DNA of 64,000 bases from Lewinellaceae bacterium. Its GTDB lineage: Bacteria; Bacteroidota; Bacteroidia; Chitinophagales; Saprospiraceae. The notes below the pieces were generated by a model. That model was not told the DNA's origin and ran no database searches. It saw nothing but the letters and a program-made list of their open reading frames with translations. The stretch spans positions 62,001 through 126,000 of the forward strand of contig JACJYM010000005.1 of assembly GCA_020636155.1 (NCBI GenBank). The letters are read 5' to 3'. The translations under genes and the position numbers were made by a program. Below, piece by piece: positions 1 through 9,467 of this stretch; position 1 is the first letter of the stretch; each line of letters opens with the position of its first letter.

Positions 1-565
1 GATTATTAAAAATATGAATTCCATCTAAATAAGCCCCAAGATATATTTTGTCAGATAATGGATATTGAATACCTAAACGAAATCCTAATATTGGCCACAT
101 GTCATTTTTAAATCCTTTCTCAAAACTTAATTTCATAAAGTCGTTTTCATCGTTTATTTTGGTATAAGTCAAGTATACCGTTTCATTTCTAAAAGTATTA
201 TAAGACAATCCAGTATATACTTCGCCAAAAAACAAGGAATAACAATAGTTGAGTCCTAGCTTAAGATTTATATTTGTAACATCGGACTCTTCATAACCTT
301 CTATATCATATCCATCAAGATTGAAAAAATTATAGAATCCATATTCAGTATTCAAGTTATTAATTATTGCAAATTCAGTAAATAATTTAAAACTCTTTAA
401 ATCTTGGCTATATCCAATACAATAATTAAACGATCTAGGTGGTCGTTGCACACTATTTCCCAAGGAAATATCAAGAGCTGTATTGATATACATAGAAGAT
501 TGAGAAGTCACGATACAACTTGGAATACTAAGGATAAGAATTAAAATATTTCTTTTGATATTCAT
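1..565 (-). CDS. Outer-membrane beta-barrel-like protein, 3' end outside window (partial)
   Basis: An open frame runs without a stop from ATG at 565 to the window edge (188 codons visible). The N-terminus is hydrophobic (MNIKRNILILILSIPSC, then VTSQS), which fits a Sec signal peptide or a lipobox ending at Cys17. The rest alternates polar and aromatic or hydrophobic residues in short strands separated by Asn/Asp/Gly turns, the usual look of Bacteroidota outer-membrane barrels. No family motif is recognised. It is divergent from the EamA gene at 746. Signal and frame are seen; the barrel assignment is inference. Confidence 0.55.
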   Translation of the reverse strand, partial: MNIKRNILILILSIPSCIVTSQSSMYINTALDISLGNSVQRPPRSFNYCIGYSQDLKSFKLFTEFAIINNLNTEYGFYNFFNLDGYDIEGYEESDVTNINLKLGLNYCYSLFFGEVYTGLSYNTFRNETVYLTYTKINDENDFMKLSFEKGFKNDMWPILGFRLGIQYPLSDKIYLGAYLDGIHIFNN

Positions 566-745
566 AGGTTTTTAAAATTTTATAGGCTGTGGTTTTTTAT
601 CAATTTAATAATTCCAATTATATAACTTTCTTTGAGAAACGTTGGTTACCATAAAGGTAATAAAATAAGTCACCATTCCACTCAATGTAACTAAAACTTA
701 GTCTTACCTTGCATCCTTAAATTACAAAAAACCTTTACCTCATAA

Positions 746-1642
746 ATGAAATACAGTACAAAGCTAATCATAGCACTCGTCCTCATTTATATTTTTTGGG
801 GTTCTACCTATTATGCGATCAAGGTCGGGACGGAGAATGTATTGCCATTTATTTTCTGTGCTATTCGGTTTTTTATTGGGGGCATAATCTTGTTTTTAGT
901 GACTTTGCCATTCTATGGACTCCCGCAATGGAAGGCTTTTATTGGTTCTTTTGTATTGGGGATATCGATGGTGGGCATCGGGACGAATACCGTATCTTAT
1001 AGTATCCAATATCTTCCTACTGGTATAGTGGCTACCCTGGTCGCCATGCTGCCTTTTTGGATCAGTGTCATGGATTATCTGTTTTTTTCTCATAAAAAGC
1101 CTTCTACTTTGAGTGCTTTAGGTATGCTGCTCGGCTTTATCGGTATCGTAATTTTGGTAAATCCTTTTTCTGATTTAGAGATTTCTTCTCTTGGGATATT
1201 TCCTATTTTAGTGGTTTTCGCAGGCTCGATATGTTGGTCTATAGGCACGCTAAAGTCTCCTTCTATAACACAATGCATGGGCTGGCAAAGTACGGCAGTT
1301 CAGCTTCTCGGTGCCAGTTTTATATCTCTCGTTTTTAGCTTAGCATTAGAGACAAATGGAATATCCTCGCTTAATAACATGACTAGCACCACGTATTTGG
1401 CTATTGCTTATCTAGTAGTATTTGGGTCGTATGTGGGCTATTCCGCTTTCCTGTGGCTCATCAAAAATGCCTCTCCGCTTTTGAGTACTACCTATGCTTA
1501 TGTCAATCCTTTGGTAGCCATCATTATCGGTGCCATCATTGGAGGTGAATATCTCGAGCCAAGAGTACTCATCGCTTGTATGATCATTCTCTCAGGTGTG
1601 ATCCTCCTAATTATTGGAAGGAGGAAGTTTTCTTTGACTTAA
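746..1642 (+). CDS. EamA-family (drug/metabolite superfamily) transporter
   Basis: 298 residues, almost entirely hydrophobic, with about ten predicted transmembrane segments in two repeats of roughly 140 residues, as expected of 10-TM DMT exporters. The N-terminus carries the familiar IYIFWGSTYYAIKVG segment and a later repeat carries GSYVGYSAFLWLIKN. Members export amino acids, nucleobases or drugs; the substrate here cannot be told. It converges with the polyferredoxin gene, with only 4 bp between the stops and no clear terminator between them. Confidence 0.85.
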   Translation: MKYSTKLIIALVLIYIFWGSTYYAIKVGTENVLPFIFCAIRFFIGGIILFLVTLPFYGLPQWKAFIGSFVLGISMVGIGTNTVSYSIQYLPTGIVATLVAMLPFWISVMDYLFFSHKKPSTLSALGMLLGFIGIVILVNPFSDLEISSLGIFPILVVFAGSICWSIGTLKSPSITQCMGWQSTAVQLLGASFISLVFSLALETNGISSLNNMTSTTYLAIAYLVVFGSYVGYSAFLWLIKNASPLLSTTYAYVNPLVAIIIGAIIGGEYLEPRVLIACMIILSGVILLIIGRRKFSLT

Positions 1643-1646
1643 GTCT

Positions 1647-3200
1647 TTACTGCTCTAGACTAACTCCACTTTCCGTAATTTTAATAACACTCATGTCTTT
1701 GGACTTGTCAGTGATATCGAGTTTTCCGGTTTCTAATCGCAATACGCCACGTGGACATACGCTTGCACATATTCCACATCCCACACAAGAAGACCTTATG
1801 ATATTCTCGCCACGCTGAGCATAGGATCTGACGTCAATTCCCATCTCACAGTAATTGCTACAATTTCCGCAAGAGATACATTGTCCACCATTGGTCGTAA
1901 TCCTAAATCTAGAGAAAAATTTCTGTTGCAAACCCAAAATGGCTGCCATTGGACAACCGAATCTACACCAAACTCGAGAACCCATAATAGGATAAAATCC
2001 GACCCCTATTACCCCTGAAAATATACTCCCAATGTAGAACCCATAAATGCTATTAAGCTGGTTGCTATCTATAAAAAATGCATTAGAGCTCTTAGTAAAA
2101 TAGGAAATCCAAATGATGGCAAGAATGAGACTAATAGCGATTGTTACCCCTTTTTTAAGTAGCTCATGCTGAGAAAAATATTTTCCAGCCTTGACCCACA
2201 TAAAGTACAAGGAAATAATGGCAATCACTGTAACAAATAACACTAAAAATATAGGCTGTAAATTTAATTCATACCGATGATTGTAAATATTAGAATATAC
2301 CACAGCGACGGTCATTATGATGGAAAATGCCAGAACCATATATATCAACCATCTTTCTATTTTCCACGAAGACGTACTTTTACTCGACAAATGTCTAAAG
2401 GGATCACCCGCTGTTTCTGCCAATCCTCCACAACCACATACCCACGAACAATACCATCTTTTACCATAAAAGTAGGTCAATATCGGTGAAATGAGAAAAA
2501 TCAGGAGTAAACCAAGAATGAGCATAAATAAACCAACATTTCCAGCTGATAAAAACCCATTGATATTCCTGTCATTGAAGAAATAGTAATTTAAAGGCCA
2601 CATATTTTTGGCATCATAATACGGATAATTGAATCCTTCCATAATACTCGGAATCAAAAATGCAAATCCTAACTGGAAAAACATTACACTCAGTGTTCGT
2701 AATGTTTGGTATCGATTTCCGCGATATTTAAGAATAAACTTAAAGCCAAATCCTATTATGGCCACTGTATAAAGAGTACCATAAACGAACCATTGACTGG
2801 CAGGCTTTCCTTTTAAAAACATGGATAATGGATCAAAAAAAGCGACCAATCCGGTATTCGGCATATCATCGGCTCCTTGACCAAGTAATTCTGGTTTAAA
2901 ATACAGCAATATGTAAAACCCAGTTATAATGACCCCAAGCAACCAAGCCAATAAAGACCGATTACTTACAGACATATACCAAACGCCGTCATTGTGAATA
3001 CCATGTAACTTGTCCTTATACGTACCAATGCTATAAATAATGATTCCGAATGACATAAGCGCCAATGCTGTCCACATAATTGCAGAATCTGCGATTCCCG
3101 ATAAAGAAGATGCAAGCATTAGGACAAGTCCACCCAACCCAGACACCAATCCCAATAATTGTGTCTGATTTTTTTTATTATAATAATTTATGGTACTCAT
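1647..3200 (-). CDS. NapH/NosR-like membrane polyferredoxin
   Basis: 517 residues with several transmembrane helices in the first 400, then a C-terminal bacterial ferredoxin domain. Two membrane-proximal cysteine motifs are visible (CSWVCGCGG and CRFGCP), resembling the CxxxCP motifs of NapH, NosR and CcoG proteins. The C-terminus has two 4Fe-4S motifs (CISCGNCSNYC and CVGCGICASVCP). Such proteins pass electrons between quinol, soluble carriers and a periplasmic reductase. The start overlaps the stop of the FAD gene upstream by one base (TAATG), so the two are translationally coupled. No nap or nos genes are nearby, so the partner reductase is unknown. CcoG is an alternative family, but the fused upstream partner argues for a dedicated pair. 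Confidence 0.8.
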   Translation of the reverse strand: MSTINYYNKKNQTQLLGLVSGLGGLVLMLASSLSGIADSAIMWTALALMSFGIIIYSIGTYKDKLHGIHNDGVWYMSVSNRSLLAWLLGVIITGFYILLYFKPELLGQGADDMPNTGLVAFFDPLSMFLKGKPASQWFVYGTLYTVAIIGFGFKFILKYRGNRYQTLRTLSVMFFQLGFAFLIPSIMEGFNYPYYDAKNMWPLNYYFFNDRNINGFLSAGNVGLFMLILGLLLIFLISPILTYFYGKRWYCSWVCGCGGLAETAGDPFRHLSSKSTSSWKIERWLIYMVLAFSIIMTVAVVYSNIYNHRYELNLQPIFLVLFVTVIAIISLYFMWVKAGKYFSQHELLKKGVTIAISLILAIIWISYFTKSSNAFFIDSNQLNSIYGFYIGSIFSGVIGVGFYPIMGSRVWCRFGCPMAAILGLQQKFFSRFRITTNGGQCISCGNCSNYCEMGIDVRSYAQRGENIIRSSCVGCGICASVCPRGVLRLETGKLDITDKSKDMSVIKITESGVSLEQ

Positions 3201-4552
3201 TACTTTGTCGATAATATCTTATTGAAAAATTCTAATACAGAATCGTGACCACGCTTTGCTTTAGTTGCGATATTTTTATGGTATAATTTATTGTATTGGT
3301 CAATCAATTCGTTTTCAAATTGAGAACTAAATTCACCATCAAAATTTGCAATTTTAAGGTTTTGCAGGACATCTTCAATATGTGTCTTATTAACAATCCA
3401 CGCATTGCAAACTTCATGTCTATATCGGATACCGAATAAATTAAAACCTAGGACTGACTTTGAATTAGAATCAAAATTTATTCTGATAGATTTATTTTTC
3501 TCTTTATTTCTCCAAAAAATAGTACTTTCATTTTCTTCCAATTTTGGATTCACAGTACCATAGATTTGATACTCGATATTAAAGAATTTGGCGCTATTAA
3601 ACCAAACTCCGGGGTTATAATCAAGCTCATGATTGTAAATATTCTTGGCCACGACTTCACCCATCAGCCTACCGGTATACCATATTGGTTCTATTGCTCT
3701 TCGGCCATTAGACGGATTTCGCAATTCGCAGCAATCACCACACGCATATACATTGGATATATTTGTTCTTAATTGAGAATCAACAAGAATGCCTCGGTTT
3801 ACGTCAATGGCACTATTTTTAAACATATCAATATTAGGAGTTACACCTACCGCTATGCCTACCACTTCGGTGGGGATAGTTTCGCCAGAATTGGTAGTTA
3901 TACTATGAATCTTTTTTCCATCATCTGAATTAATGGATGCCAACTCTGTAGAAAGACGCAAATCTACACCGTGACTCCTTATTTCCTTTTCAATCATTTC
4001 AGATTCTTCTTTCGGAAGGACTATGTCCCAAAAATTTTTTTCTCTTACGAGGAAAGTCACTTCAATATTCCTACTTCTTAGCATTTCTACAATCTCTATT
4101 CCTATGAGTCCACCCCCTACGACGATTGCTCTTTTACAGTTTTCGGTTATGCTATTGATTTTTTCAAGGTCATGCAGGTGATACATTGAAAAAACTCCTT
4201 GTAAGTCGACACCTGGCCAGGCGAAAATATTTGGCTTTGAACCGGTTGCGATGACGAGTTTATCATAGGATATTTTACCCCCAGATTTGGTTGACAAAAC
4301 AGAATTTTGATGGTCAATTTCTGTCACTTTATCTTGTATTAACTCAATATTATTTTGATGCCAAAAATTATCTTGATATGGTTTGGTATCTTCAAATCTC
4401 ATGTGTCCCATGTAAATATACATCAGAGCGGTTCGAGAATAAAAATATTTCGACTCTGATGAAATGACCGTAATTGGATCATTCCCAAGTTTTCGACAAG
4501 ATACCGCTGCAGTTATTCCAGCAATTCCATTACCAATTATTACAATTTGCAA
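3200..4552 (-). CDS. FAD-dependent pyridine nucleotide-disulfide oxidoreductase (NirB-N / rubredoxin reductase-like)
   Basis: 450 residues. An N-terminal FAD-binding Rossmann motif (IIGNGIAGITAA, residues 4-15), a second NAD(P)-binding motif near residue 145 (VVGGGLIGIEIVE) and a C-terminal FAD motif (VYACGD) are all visible. There is no CxxxxC redox disulfide, which places it with rubredoxin/ferredoxin reductases and the NirB N-terminal half rather than with lipoamide dehydrogenase. It likely moves electrons from NAD(P)H to a redox protein. The coupled polyferredoxin immediately downstream (shared base TAATG) is the obvious acceptor; that pairing is inference from context. Confidence 0.82.
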   Translation of the reverse strand: MQIVIIGNGIAGITAAVSCRKLGNDPITVISSESKYFYSRTALMYIYMGHMRFEDTKPYQDNFWHQNNIELIQDKVTEIDHQNSVLSTKSGGKISYDKLVIATGSKPNIFAWPGVDLQGVFSMYHLHDLEKINSITENCKRAIVVGGGLIGIEIVEMLRSRNIEVTFLVREKNFWDIVLPKEESEMIEKEIRSHGVDLRLSTELASINSDDGKKIHSITTNSGETIPTEVVGIAVGVTPNIDMFKNSAIDVNRGILVDSQLRTNISNVYACGDCCELRNPSNGRRAIEPIWYTGRLMGEVVAKNIYNHELDYNPGVWFNSAKFFNIEYQIYGTVNPKLEENESTIFWRNKEKNKSIRINFDSNSKSVLGFNLFGIRYRHEVCNAWIVNKTHIEDVLQNLKIANFDGEFSSQFENELIDQYNKLYHKNIATKAKRGHDSVLEFFNKILSTK

Positions 4553-4607
4553 AATTAAAAATTTTGAATTTATGATTAGATGTAGGATTATATTGAAAGA
4601 TATTAAA

Positions 4608-4633
4608 AAGGGCTACCGTAATTGATAGCCCTT
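4608..4633 (-). terminator. Rho-independent terminator of the Omp28-like gene
   Basis: An 8-bp perfect stem (AAGGGCTA / TAGCCCTT) with a 10-base loop. On the minus strand it is followed directly by a T run. It lies 25 bases past the stop of the gene at 4658-6595. Confidence 0.8.
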
Positions 4634-4657
4634 ATATTATTAATGAAACAACATTTA

Positions 4658-6595
4658 TTATTTTACAACATTCAATTTACCGAAGTAAGTCTTTCCATTT
4701 CTAGTTGTTCCTAACATGTAGGCCCCTGAATTGATATTAGATAAGTCCAATTTATATTCATTTATTCCTTCATTAAAGAATACCTCCTCAGACTTAACTA
4801 CTTTTCCATTCATATCATAAATTGAAAGGTTTACTTTACCAGCTTCATTCAAATTTAATGACAAATTAGTGTATTGACCTGCTGGGTTAGGGAAAATTTC
4901 AAATCTTGTTACGTTTGGATCTAGCTCAGTTGTACCTGATATAATCTCTACATTACGATCTGCATCTACGTTTACTACTTGACCTCCGAAATCATTATCC
5001 AATAATAATCCTGCTACCCAAATGTTTTCATAGCTATAATTTCCTTCTAATTTCATTGTAAATGTATGAGTCTGACTGCCCTCTAACAACGAGCCAGAAT
5101 TGTCGGCAACACCATAATATCCACCAAGTAATACTCGCCCTACATCATCATATTCCATATCTGTCGCTGGAACAGTTGAAGGCTCTTGCTGCCAATTATG
5201 TCCTGCACCTGATAATGCAATATTTTGACTCTGAGAACTATAGTAGTTAACTTGAGCATAGCCATCATCGGTACCACTCACGTTATCCTCAACTAATACA
5301 GCTGCAAATCTATAATCACCAGGAATGTCAAATTCCGATTCTACAGTAAGTGTAATCGTAAGCTCATCATTGTCTCTATCGTAAATAGCTTTTGTAGAAA
5401 CTTCAGCTGGAGTAGGTGCCTCTCTTTCTGTAGCATAATAACTTTCAAATTCTGAAGTTCCAACAGATACCCCTAATGAGGATCTACCGACATTTGCACC
5501 AGGGAATGCCGAAATGTCTGCCCCATCATCATATTCTGAAACTGTCATTGGGTCTCCGTTATGAACCGCAATACCTACAAAGGTTTCAGGATAATTTTCA
5601 CGCATAAACTCCATAGCAACAGCACCGCGTGGACACCATCCGCACCAAGTACCAGTTCCTTCTTCTATCAATACTTTTTTCGTATAATCACCACTTACAA
5701 CTACAAAACTTCCACTTCCATCATTGTCAGTTTCATCTGAATCAGCTGACCCATTAGGATTGACAACTGACACACCAAAAGAATAAACTCCAGTGGTAGG
5801 CAAGTCCAATTGATCATCACTTGTTATCTCATAACTTCCGAATGTAGGGATATTAACATTATCTACAAATTTTGTATAAGTATCAACACCATCAGTCCAA
5901 GTATAGGTAAATGACTCTATCGCATTGGCACCAGAATTATATAGAGTACTACCAATATTTTGAGAACTACCAGATTTTTGGTATTTACCATAATTTATTG
6001 AAGCCAAAGTTGCATTGTTATCTCTCAATTCTTCGACTTTAAAATTATCCATAATTAGGATAAATTTATCATTAGAGTTATTTACTACAGCAATTCTTAC
6101 AGTATTACCAACATAAGCGCTAATATCAACTGCAGATCTACTCCATTCTGTAGTGGCTGATGCTTTTGAACTCACGAGTGTAAAATCTGCTTTTTCTGTT
6201 CCTGTAGTAGAAACCCAAACTTGGTATCCATCAGGATAAGATGGATCAATGGTAACTTCATCAAATGTAAAAAACACTTTTCCTGAAGTTGCCGGAATTG
6301 AAATTTCTGGTAAAATCAACCAGTCATCAGAAACACCTGCAGGATTGTACCAAGAAATACTTCTCACCGAACCAGCTCCCGTTACACCTGTAAGTATCCA
6401 CGCATTGTTTCCCATGTATGAAAGATTACTGGCAGGAGTTTTTCCATCATAGTTGATCTGAAGAAAACCTTCTGGCAAAACACCTATACCTGTTTCCCCA
6501 ATGGTAACACCATTAAAGTCTTCAGAATAATAGACTTGTCCATTGATTCCACTAATCACCAATAAAGCAATAAATAAAGTAAAGATTTTTTTCAT
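4658..6595 (-). CDS. T9SS-exported protein with choice-of-anchor J and Omp28 (thioredoxin-like) domains
   Basis: 645 residues. Signal peptide 1-19, then a cleaved-adhesin / choice-of-anchor J type beta-sandwich at about 20-190 (YYSEDFNG start, DDWLILPEI). A CARDB-like Ig segment follows at about 195-300. The Omp28 domain at about 305-545 opens with VLIEEGTGTWCGWCPRG and has a thioredoxin-type CxxC at Cys318 and Cys321. A type A sorting domain occupies about 560-645 (FEIFPNPA start, GKLNVVK end). The protein should cross the outer membrane through the type IX secretion system and be released or anchored at the surface. A redox or adhesive role is inference. It stands alone, with its own terminator. 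Confidence 0.85.
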   Translation of the reverse strand: MKKIFTLFIALLVISGINGQVYYSEDFNGVTIGETGIGVLPEGFLQINYDGKTPASNLSYMGNNAWILTGVTGAGSVRSISWYNPAGVSDDWLILPEISIPATSGKVFFTFDEVTIDPSYPDGYQVWVSTTGTEKADFTLVSSKASATTEWSRSAVDISAYVGNTVRIAVVNNSNDKFILIMDNFKVEELRDNNATLASINYGKYQKSGSSQNIGSTLYNSGANAIESFTYTWTDGVDTYTKFVDNVNIPTFGSYEITSDDQLDLPTTGVYSFGVSVVNPNGSADSDETDNDGSGSFVVVSGDYTKKVLIEEGTGTWCGWCPRGAVAMEFMRENYPETFVGIAVHNGDPMTVSEYDDGADISAFPGANVGRSSLGVSVGTSEFESYYATEREAPTPAEVSTKAIYDRDNDELTITLTVESEFDIPGDYRFAAVLVEDNVSGTDDGYAQVNYYSSQSQNIALSGAGHNWQQEPSTVPATDMEYDDVGRVLLGGYYGVADNSGSLLEGSQTHTFTMKLEGNYSYENIWVAGLLLDNDFGGQVVNVDADRNVEIISGTTELDPNVTRFEIFPNPAGQYTNLSLNLNEAGKVNLSIYDMNGKVVKSEEVFFNEGINEYKLDLSNINSGAYMLGTTRNGKTYFGKLNVVK

Positions 6596-6807
6596 AGTGC
6601 AATAAATTTTTTAATAATAAGATATTTTGAAAGCTTAAAAGTATTAATTTTTACTGACCTAATTTATTTTTAGCTAAATTTATATTGTTTTAAATGATAA
6701 GTACGACAGTTTATGTTAAATTATCCTAAAAATGGAACTTTAGACTACTCAACTATATATTGAATTAAAAAAAAATATTATCTTAGCGTCAAATATTTAG
6801 TAAGCTT

Positions 6808-7488
6808 ATGAAAAAAGTTTTATTCTTAATGTTATTTGCAATGTTATTTCTTACTCAAATAAGGAGTCAGGTTGCACTTAATCCTGATAAAATATCCGTA
6901 CAGCTAGCTCCTGGTGAGCATGCAGAAATTTCTTTTCAACTTACTAATAATGATACAATAACGTATAAATCATTCTGGAAAATTGAAAATGTTGTTGACT
7001 TACCAAGTGGTTGGGAATTTAATCTTTGTGATAATTTTACCTGTTATGACACCAATGTTTCGGAATCAAATACAAATAATGTAGCTTTAAATGTATTGGA
7101 GCCTGGTGTGACCAATACTTGGAGCTTCAAAATTACCAATAACTCTAGTGAAGAAGGTTCATATTGTTTGAAGTTGAGTCTTTACGACAGCAAAGATACA
7201 AAAAATGTTATTGGTACAACAGATTGTATTTCGGGAACTAGTGATGCTCTAAATACTACTATTCTTAAAGTTTATCCAAATCCAACAGAACGAAATTTTA
7301 GCATTAACGGCGATGATAACATACATAAAGTCGGTGTTTACAACATATTGGGAAAGGAAATGAAAATGTTTAAACATGAAAAAGGAGATTCCCATGATAT
7401 TTCTGAATTAAATAGAGGTTTATATATTGTCAGACTTTTTGATATAAAAGGCAAGGCAGTAAAATCACTTAAACTTAACAAACGATAG
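6808..7488 (+). CDS. Small T9SS type A sorting-domain secreted protein
   Basis: 226 residues. Signal peptide 1-20 (MKKVLFLMLFAMLFLTQIRS), then one beta-rich domain of about 120 residues with four cysteines that could pair (CDNFTC, YCLKL, DCISG). The C-terminal sorting domain is at about 150-226, starting ILKVYPNPTE and containing the usual GVYNILGKEM and LNRGLYIVRLFD. The central domain resembles bacterial Ig-like or pili-assembly-chaperone-like sandwiches, but no family is recognised. A near-consensus -7 element sits just upstream at about 6780-6788, and a strong bidirectional terminator follows. Confidence 0.8.
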   Translation: MKKVLFLMLFAMLFLTQIRSQVALNPDKISVQLAPGEHAEISFQLTNNDTITYKSFWKIENVVDLPSGWEFNLCDNFTCYDTNVSESNTNNVALNVLEPGVTNTWSFKITNNSSEEGSYCLKLSLYDSKDTKNVIGTTDCISGTSDALNTTILKVYPNPTERNFSINGDDNIHKVGVYNILGKEMKMFKHEKGDSHDISELNRGLYIVRLFDIKGKAVKSLKLNKR

Positions 7489-7506
7489 ATTTTTCTAATT
7501 AAAGAT

Positions 7507-7543
7507 AAAAAAAAGGCTACTGAGATTCAGTGGCCTTTTTTTG
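7507..7543. terminator. Bidirectional terminator between converging genes
   Basis: A long hairpin with an A-run on the left arm, a GGC...GCC core, a 3-base loop and a T-run on the right arm. The symmetry lets it serve both the sorting-domain gene on the left and the QueD-like gene ending at 7551 on the other strand. Confidence 0.85.
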
Positions 7544-7550
7544 TATTAGA

Positions 7551-7967
7551 CTAGTCAACTGGGTAACTCACATAATTGCGAGGAGTTTCCCACAATTTAA
7601 CCCTCAATTTTATATCCACAGGAATATACTCTCTCAGAATGTTATAGATGACTACGCAAATATTTTCAGCGGTTGGATTCCTATGTTTAAACTCTGCACA
7701 TTCCACATTGAGGTTTTTATGATCAAACCTATCTTCGACATGTATTTTAATCAAATCCTTTAACCTTGTCATATCAAACAAAAAACCGGTAACAGGGTCT
7801 ATTGCTCCAGTCAACCTCACCTCTAACTCGTAATTGTGACCATGATAGTAAGGATTACTACACTTACCAAAGAATTCAGAATTTTCTTCATCACTCCATT
7901 GAGAAACGAATAGCCTATGAGCCGCATTAAAATGGGCTCTCCTATATATCGAGACGATTTCATTCAT
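7551..7967 (-). CDS. 6-pyruvoyl-tetrahydropterin synthase / 6-carboxytetrahydropterin synthase (QueD-like)
   Basis: 138 residues, the typical length. The three zinc ligands are His17 (HFNAAH motif), His42 and His44 (YYHGHNY). The catalytic cysteine is Cys36 (GKCSNP). Near the C-terminus is KLWETPRNYVSY, where the conserved Glu of the substrate pocket lies. The family converts dihydroneopterin triphosphate either to 6-carboxytetrahydropterin (queuosine route) or to a pyruvoyl pterin. No other queuosine genes are in the window, so the exact reaction is not settled. The stop of purA lies 4 bp upstream, so the two genes probably share a transcript. Confidence 0.88.
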   Translation of the reverse strand: MNEIVSIYRRAHFNAAHRLFVSQWSDEENSEFFGKCSNPYYHGHNYELEVRLTGAIDPVTGFLFDMTRLKDLIKIHVEDRFDHKNLNVECAEFKHRNPTAENICVVIYNILREYIPVDIKLRVKLWETPRNYVSYPVD

Positions 7968-7971
7968 AACT

Positions 7972-9249
7972 CTAAGATAATATTTTAAAAAGTTTTTCTC
8001 TTTCAGGGCCAGTCGATACCATACTCACTCTTGTTCCGGTACGTTGACTTATTTCGGCCAAATAATCTTTGGCTACTTCTGGAAATTCTGCATAAGATTG
8101 AACCTTTGACAATTCATCTTGCCAACCTTTGAAAGCTGTCGTAACGGTTTCAATTTTTCTATCCACGATATCAAAAGGTATTTTATCGGTCATTGCTCCA
8201 TTGATATCCTTGTACGATGTAACCATCTCTACTTTTTCGAAGCCATCAAGTACATCCATTTTGGTGATAATTAAATCAGTCACACCATTCACCATCACAC
8301 TATATCGCAACTGTGGGATATCTAACCATCCGCATCGTCGAGGTCTCCCAGTAGTAGCACCAAACTCAAATCCTTTTTGTCTCAACTGCTCCCCTACTTC
8401 ATTGTCAAGCTCTGATGGAAATGGACCACTGCCGACTCTTGTGCAATAAGCTTTTGCAATACCTATCACTTTATCAATTTTTTGAGGTGAAATACCGAGG
8501 CCATTGCAGACACCTGAAACCGTCGTGTTTGATGAGGTGACAAATGGATAAGTACCAAAATCAACGTCTAACATCGAGCCCTGAGCTCCTTCAGCAAGTA
8601 ATCGTTTGCCATTGTTTAAGGCTTCATTAAGGTAGTACTCAGAATCTATAAATTGCAAGGATTTTATCTGACCTATGGACTCAAACCAAAGGGCTTCCTC
8701 TCTATCGAGATTAAATTCAATTTCAGGATATAACTTTAGAAGTCCAAGGTGCTTCTCCTTTAATTGTTTATATTTATCAAAAAAATGAGGCGAAAAAATA
8801 TCACCAACTCTCAAGCCATTCCTCCCAGTTTTGTCCATGTATGTCGGACCAATTCCTTTAAGGGTAGAGCCTATCTTGGAACTACCCTTGGCGGCTTCTG
8901 ATGCAGCATCCAAGTAACGATGCGTAGGCAGAATAAAATGTGCTTTTTTTGCGATGAGTAGTCTGTTCTTATACTCTACATTGGCTGTATCTAGATTGGC
9001 AAGTTCTTTTACGAATGTAATCGGATCCAGTACAACTCCATTTCCTATGACGTTAATGATGCCAGCTCGAAACACACCTGACGGCACCGTGTGTAAGACG
9101 TATTTATTTTCTCCGAGTTTTATTGTATGCCCGGCGTTTGGTCCGCCTTGAAATCTGCAAACAATATCGTATTGATTGGCTAAAAAATCTACTATTTTCC
9201 CTTTTCCTTCATCACCCCATTGCAATCCAAGAATAACATCGACTCCCAT
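7972..9249 (-). CDS. purA: Adenylosuccinate synthase
   Basis: 425 residues, the standard length. The N-terminal GTPase-like motif QWGDEGKGK (residues 10-18) has the catalytic Asp13, and His41 sits in GPNAGHT. Also present are STLKGIGPTYMDK, LLAEGAQGSMLDVDFGTYPFVTSSNT, shown here in parts, and TTGRPRRCGW for IMP binding. It joins IMP and aspartate with GTP in AMP synthesis. A perfect -7 promoter element (TATTTTTGC) lies 24 bases upstream of the ATG. The QueD-like gene follows after 4 bp. Confidence 0.97.
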   Translation of the reverse strand: MGVDVILGLQWGDEGKGKIVDFLANQYDIVCRFQGGPNAGHTIKLGENKYVLHTVPSGVFRAGIINVIGNGVVLDPITFVKELANLDTANVEYKNRLLIAKKAHFILPTHRYLDAASEAAKGSSKIGSTLKGIGPTYMDKTGRNGLRVGDIFSPHFFDKYKQLKEKHLGLLKLYPEIEFNLDREEALWFESIGQIKSLQFIDSEYYLNEALNNGKRLLAEGAQGSMLDVDFGTYPFVTSSNTTVSGVCNGLGISPQKIDKVIGIAKAYCTRVGSGPFPSELDNEVGEQLRQKGFEFGATTGRPRRCGWLDIPQLRYSVMVNGVTDLIITKMDVLDGFEKVEMVTSYKDINGAMTDKIPFDIVDRKIETVTTAFKGWQDELSKVQSYAEFPEVAKDYLAEISQRTGTRVSMVSTGPEREKLFKILS

Positions 9250-9272
9250 GTGAACATTTTGTGATTAAGGGT

Positions 9273-9281
9273 GCAAAAATA
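9273..9281 (-). promoter_or_regulatory. Bacteroidota -7 promoter element upstream of purA
   Basis: Minus-strand TATTTTTGC fits the TAnnTTTGC consensus exactly. It lies 24 bases before the purA start codon. No convincing -33 TTG is seen at the usual spacing. Confidence 0.55.
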
Positions 9282-9467
9282 AGATTAATTATATACTTCT
9301 ATAAGCATTAGATATATGAAATGTCTAAGATAAATGTTTTAATCATTCAAAATCTAATTTATCAAAAATCTAAATAAGTGAGATTCATGTAAAAAATGTT
9401 CTATTTAAGCTATTAAATTACTGATTTTGAAGACTTGTTTTGATATTTGTGCTAATAAATTGATTAC

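Noticed and set aside
630..660. Weak hairpin TTACC/GGTAA upstream of the EamA gene as a riboswitch or terminator
   Set aside because: Only 5 bp of stem, no T run and no recognisable aptamer.
7551..7967. QueD-like gene as evidence for a queuosine operon
   Set aside because: No queC, queE or queF nearby. The gene follows purA, so the pterin product is left open.
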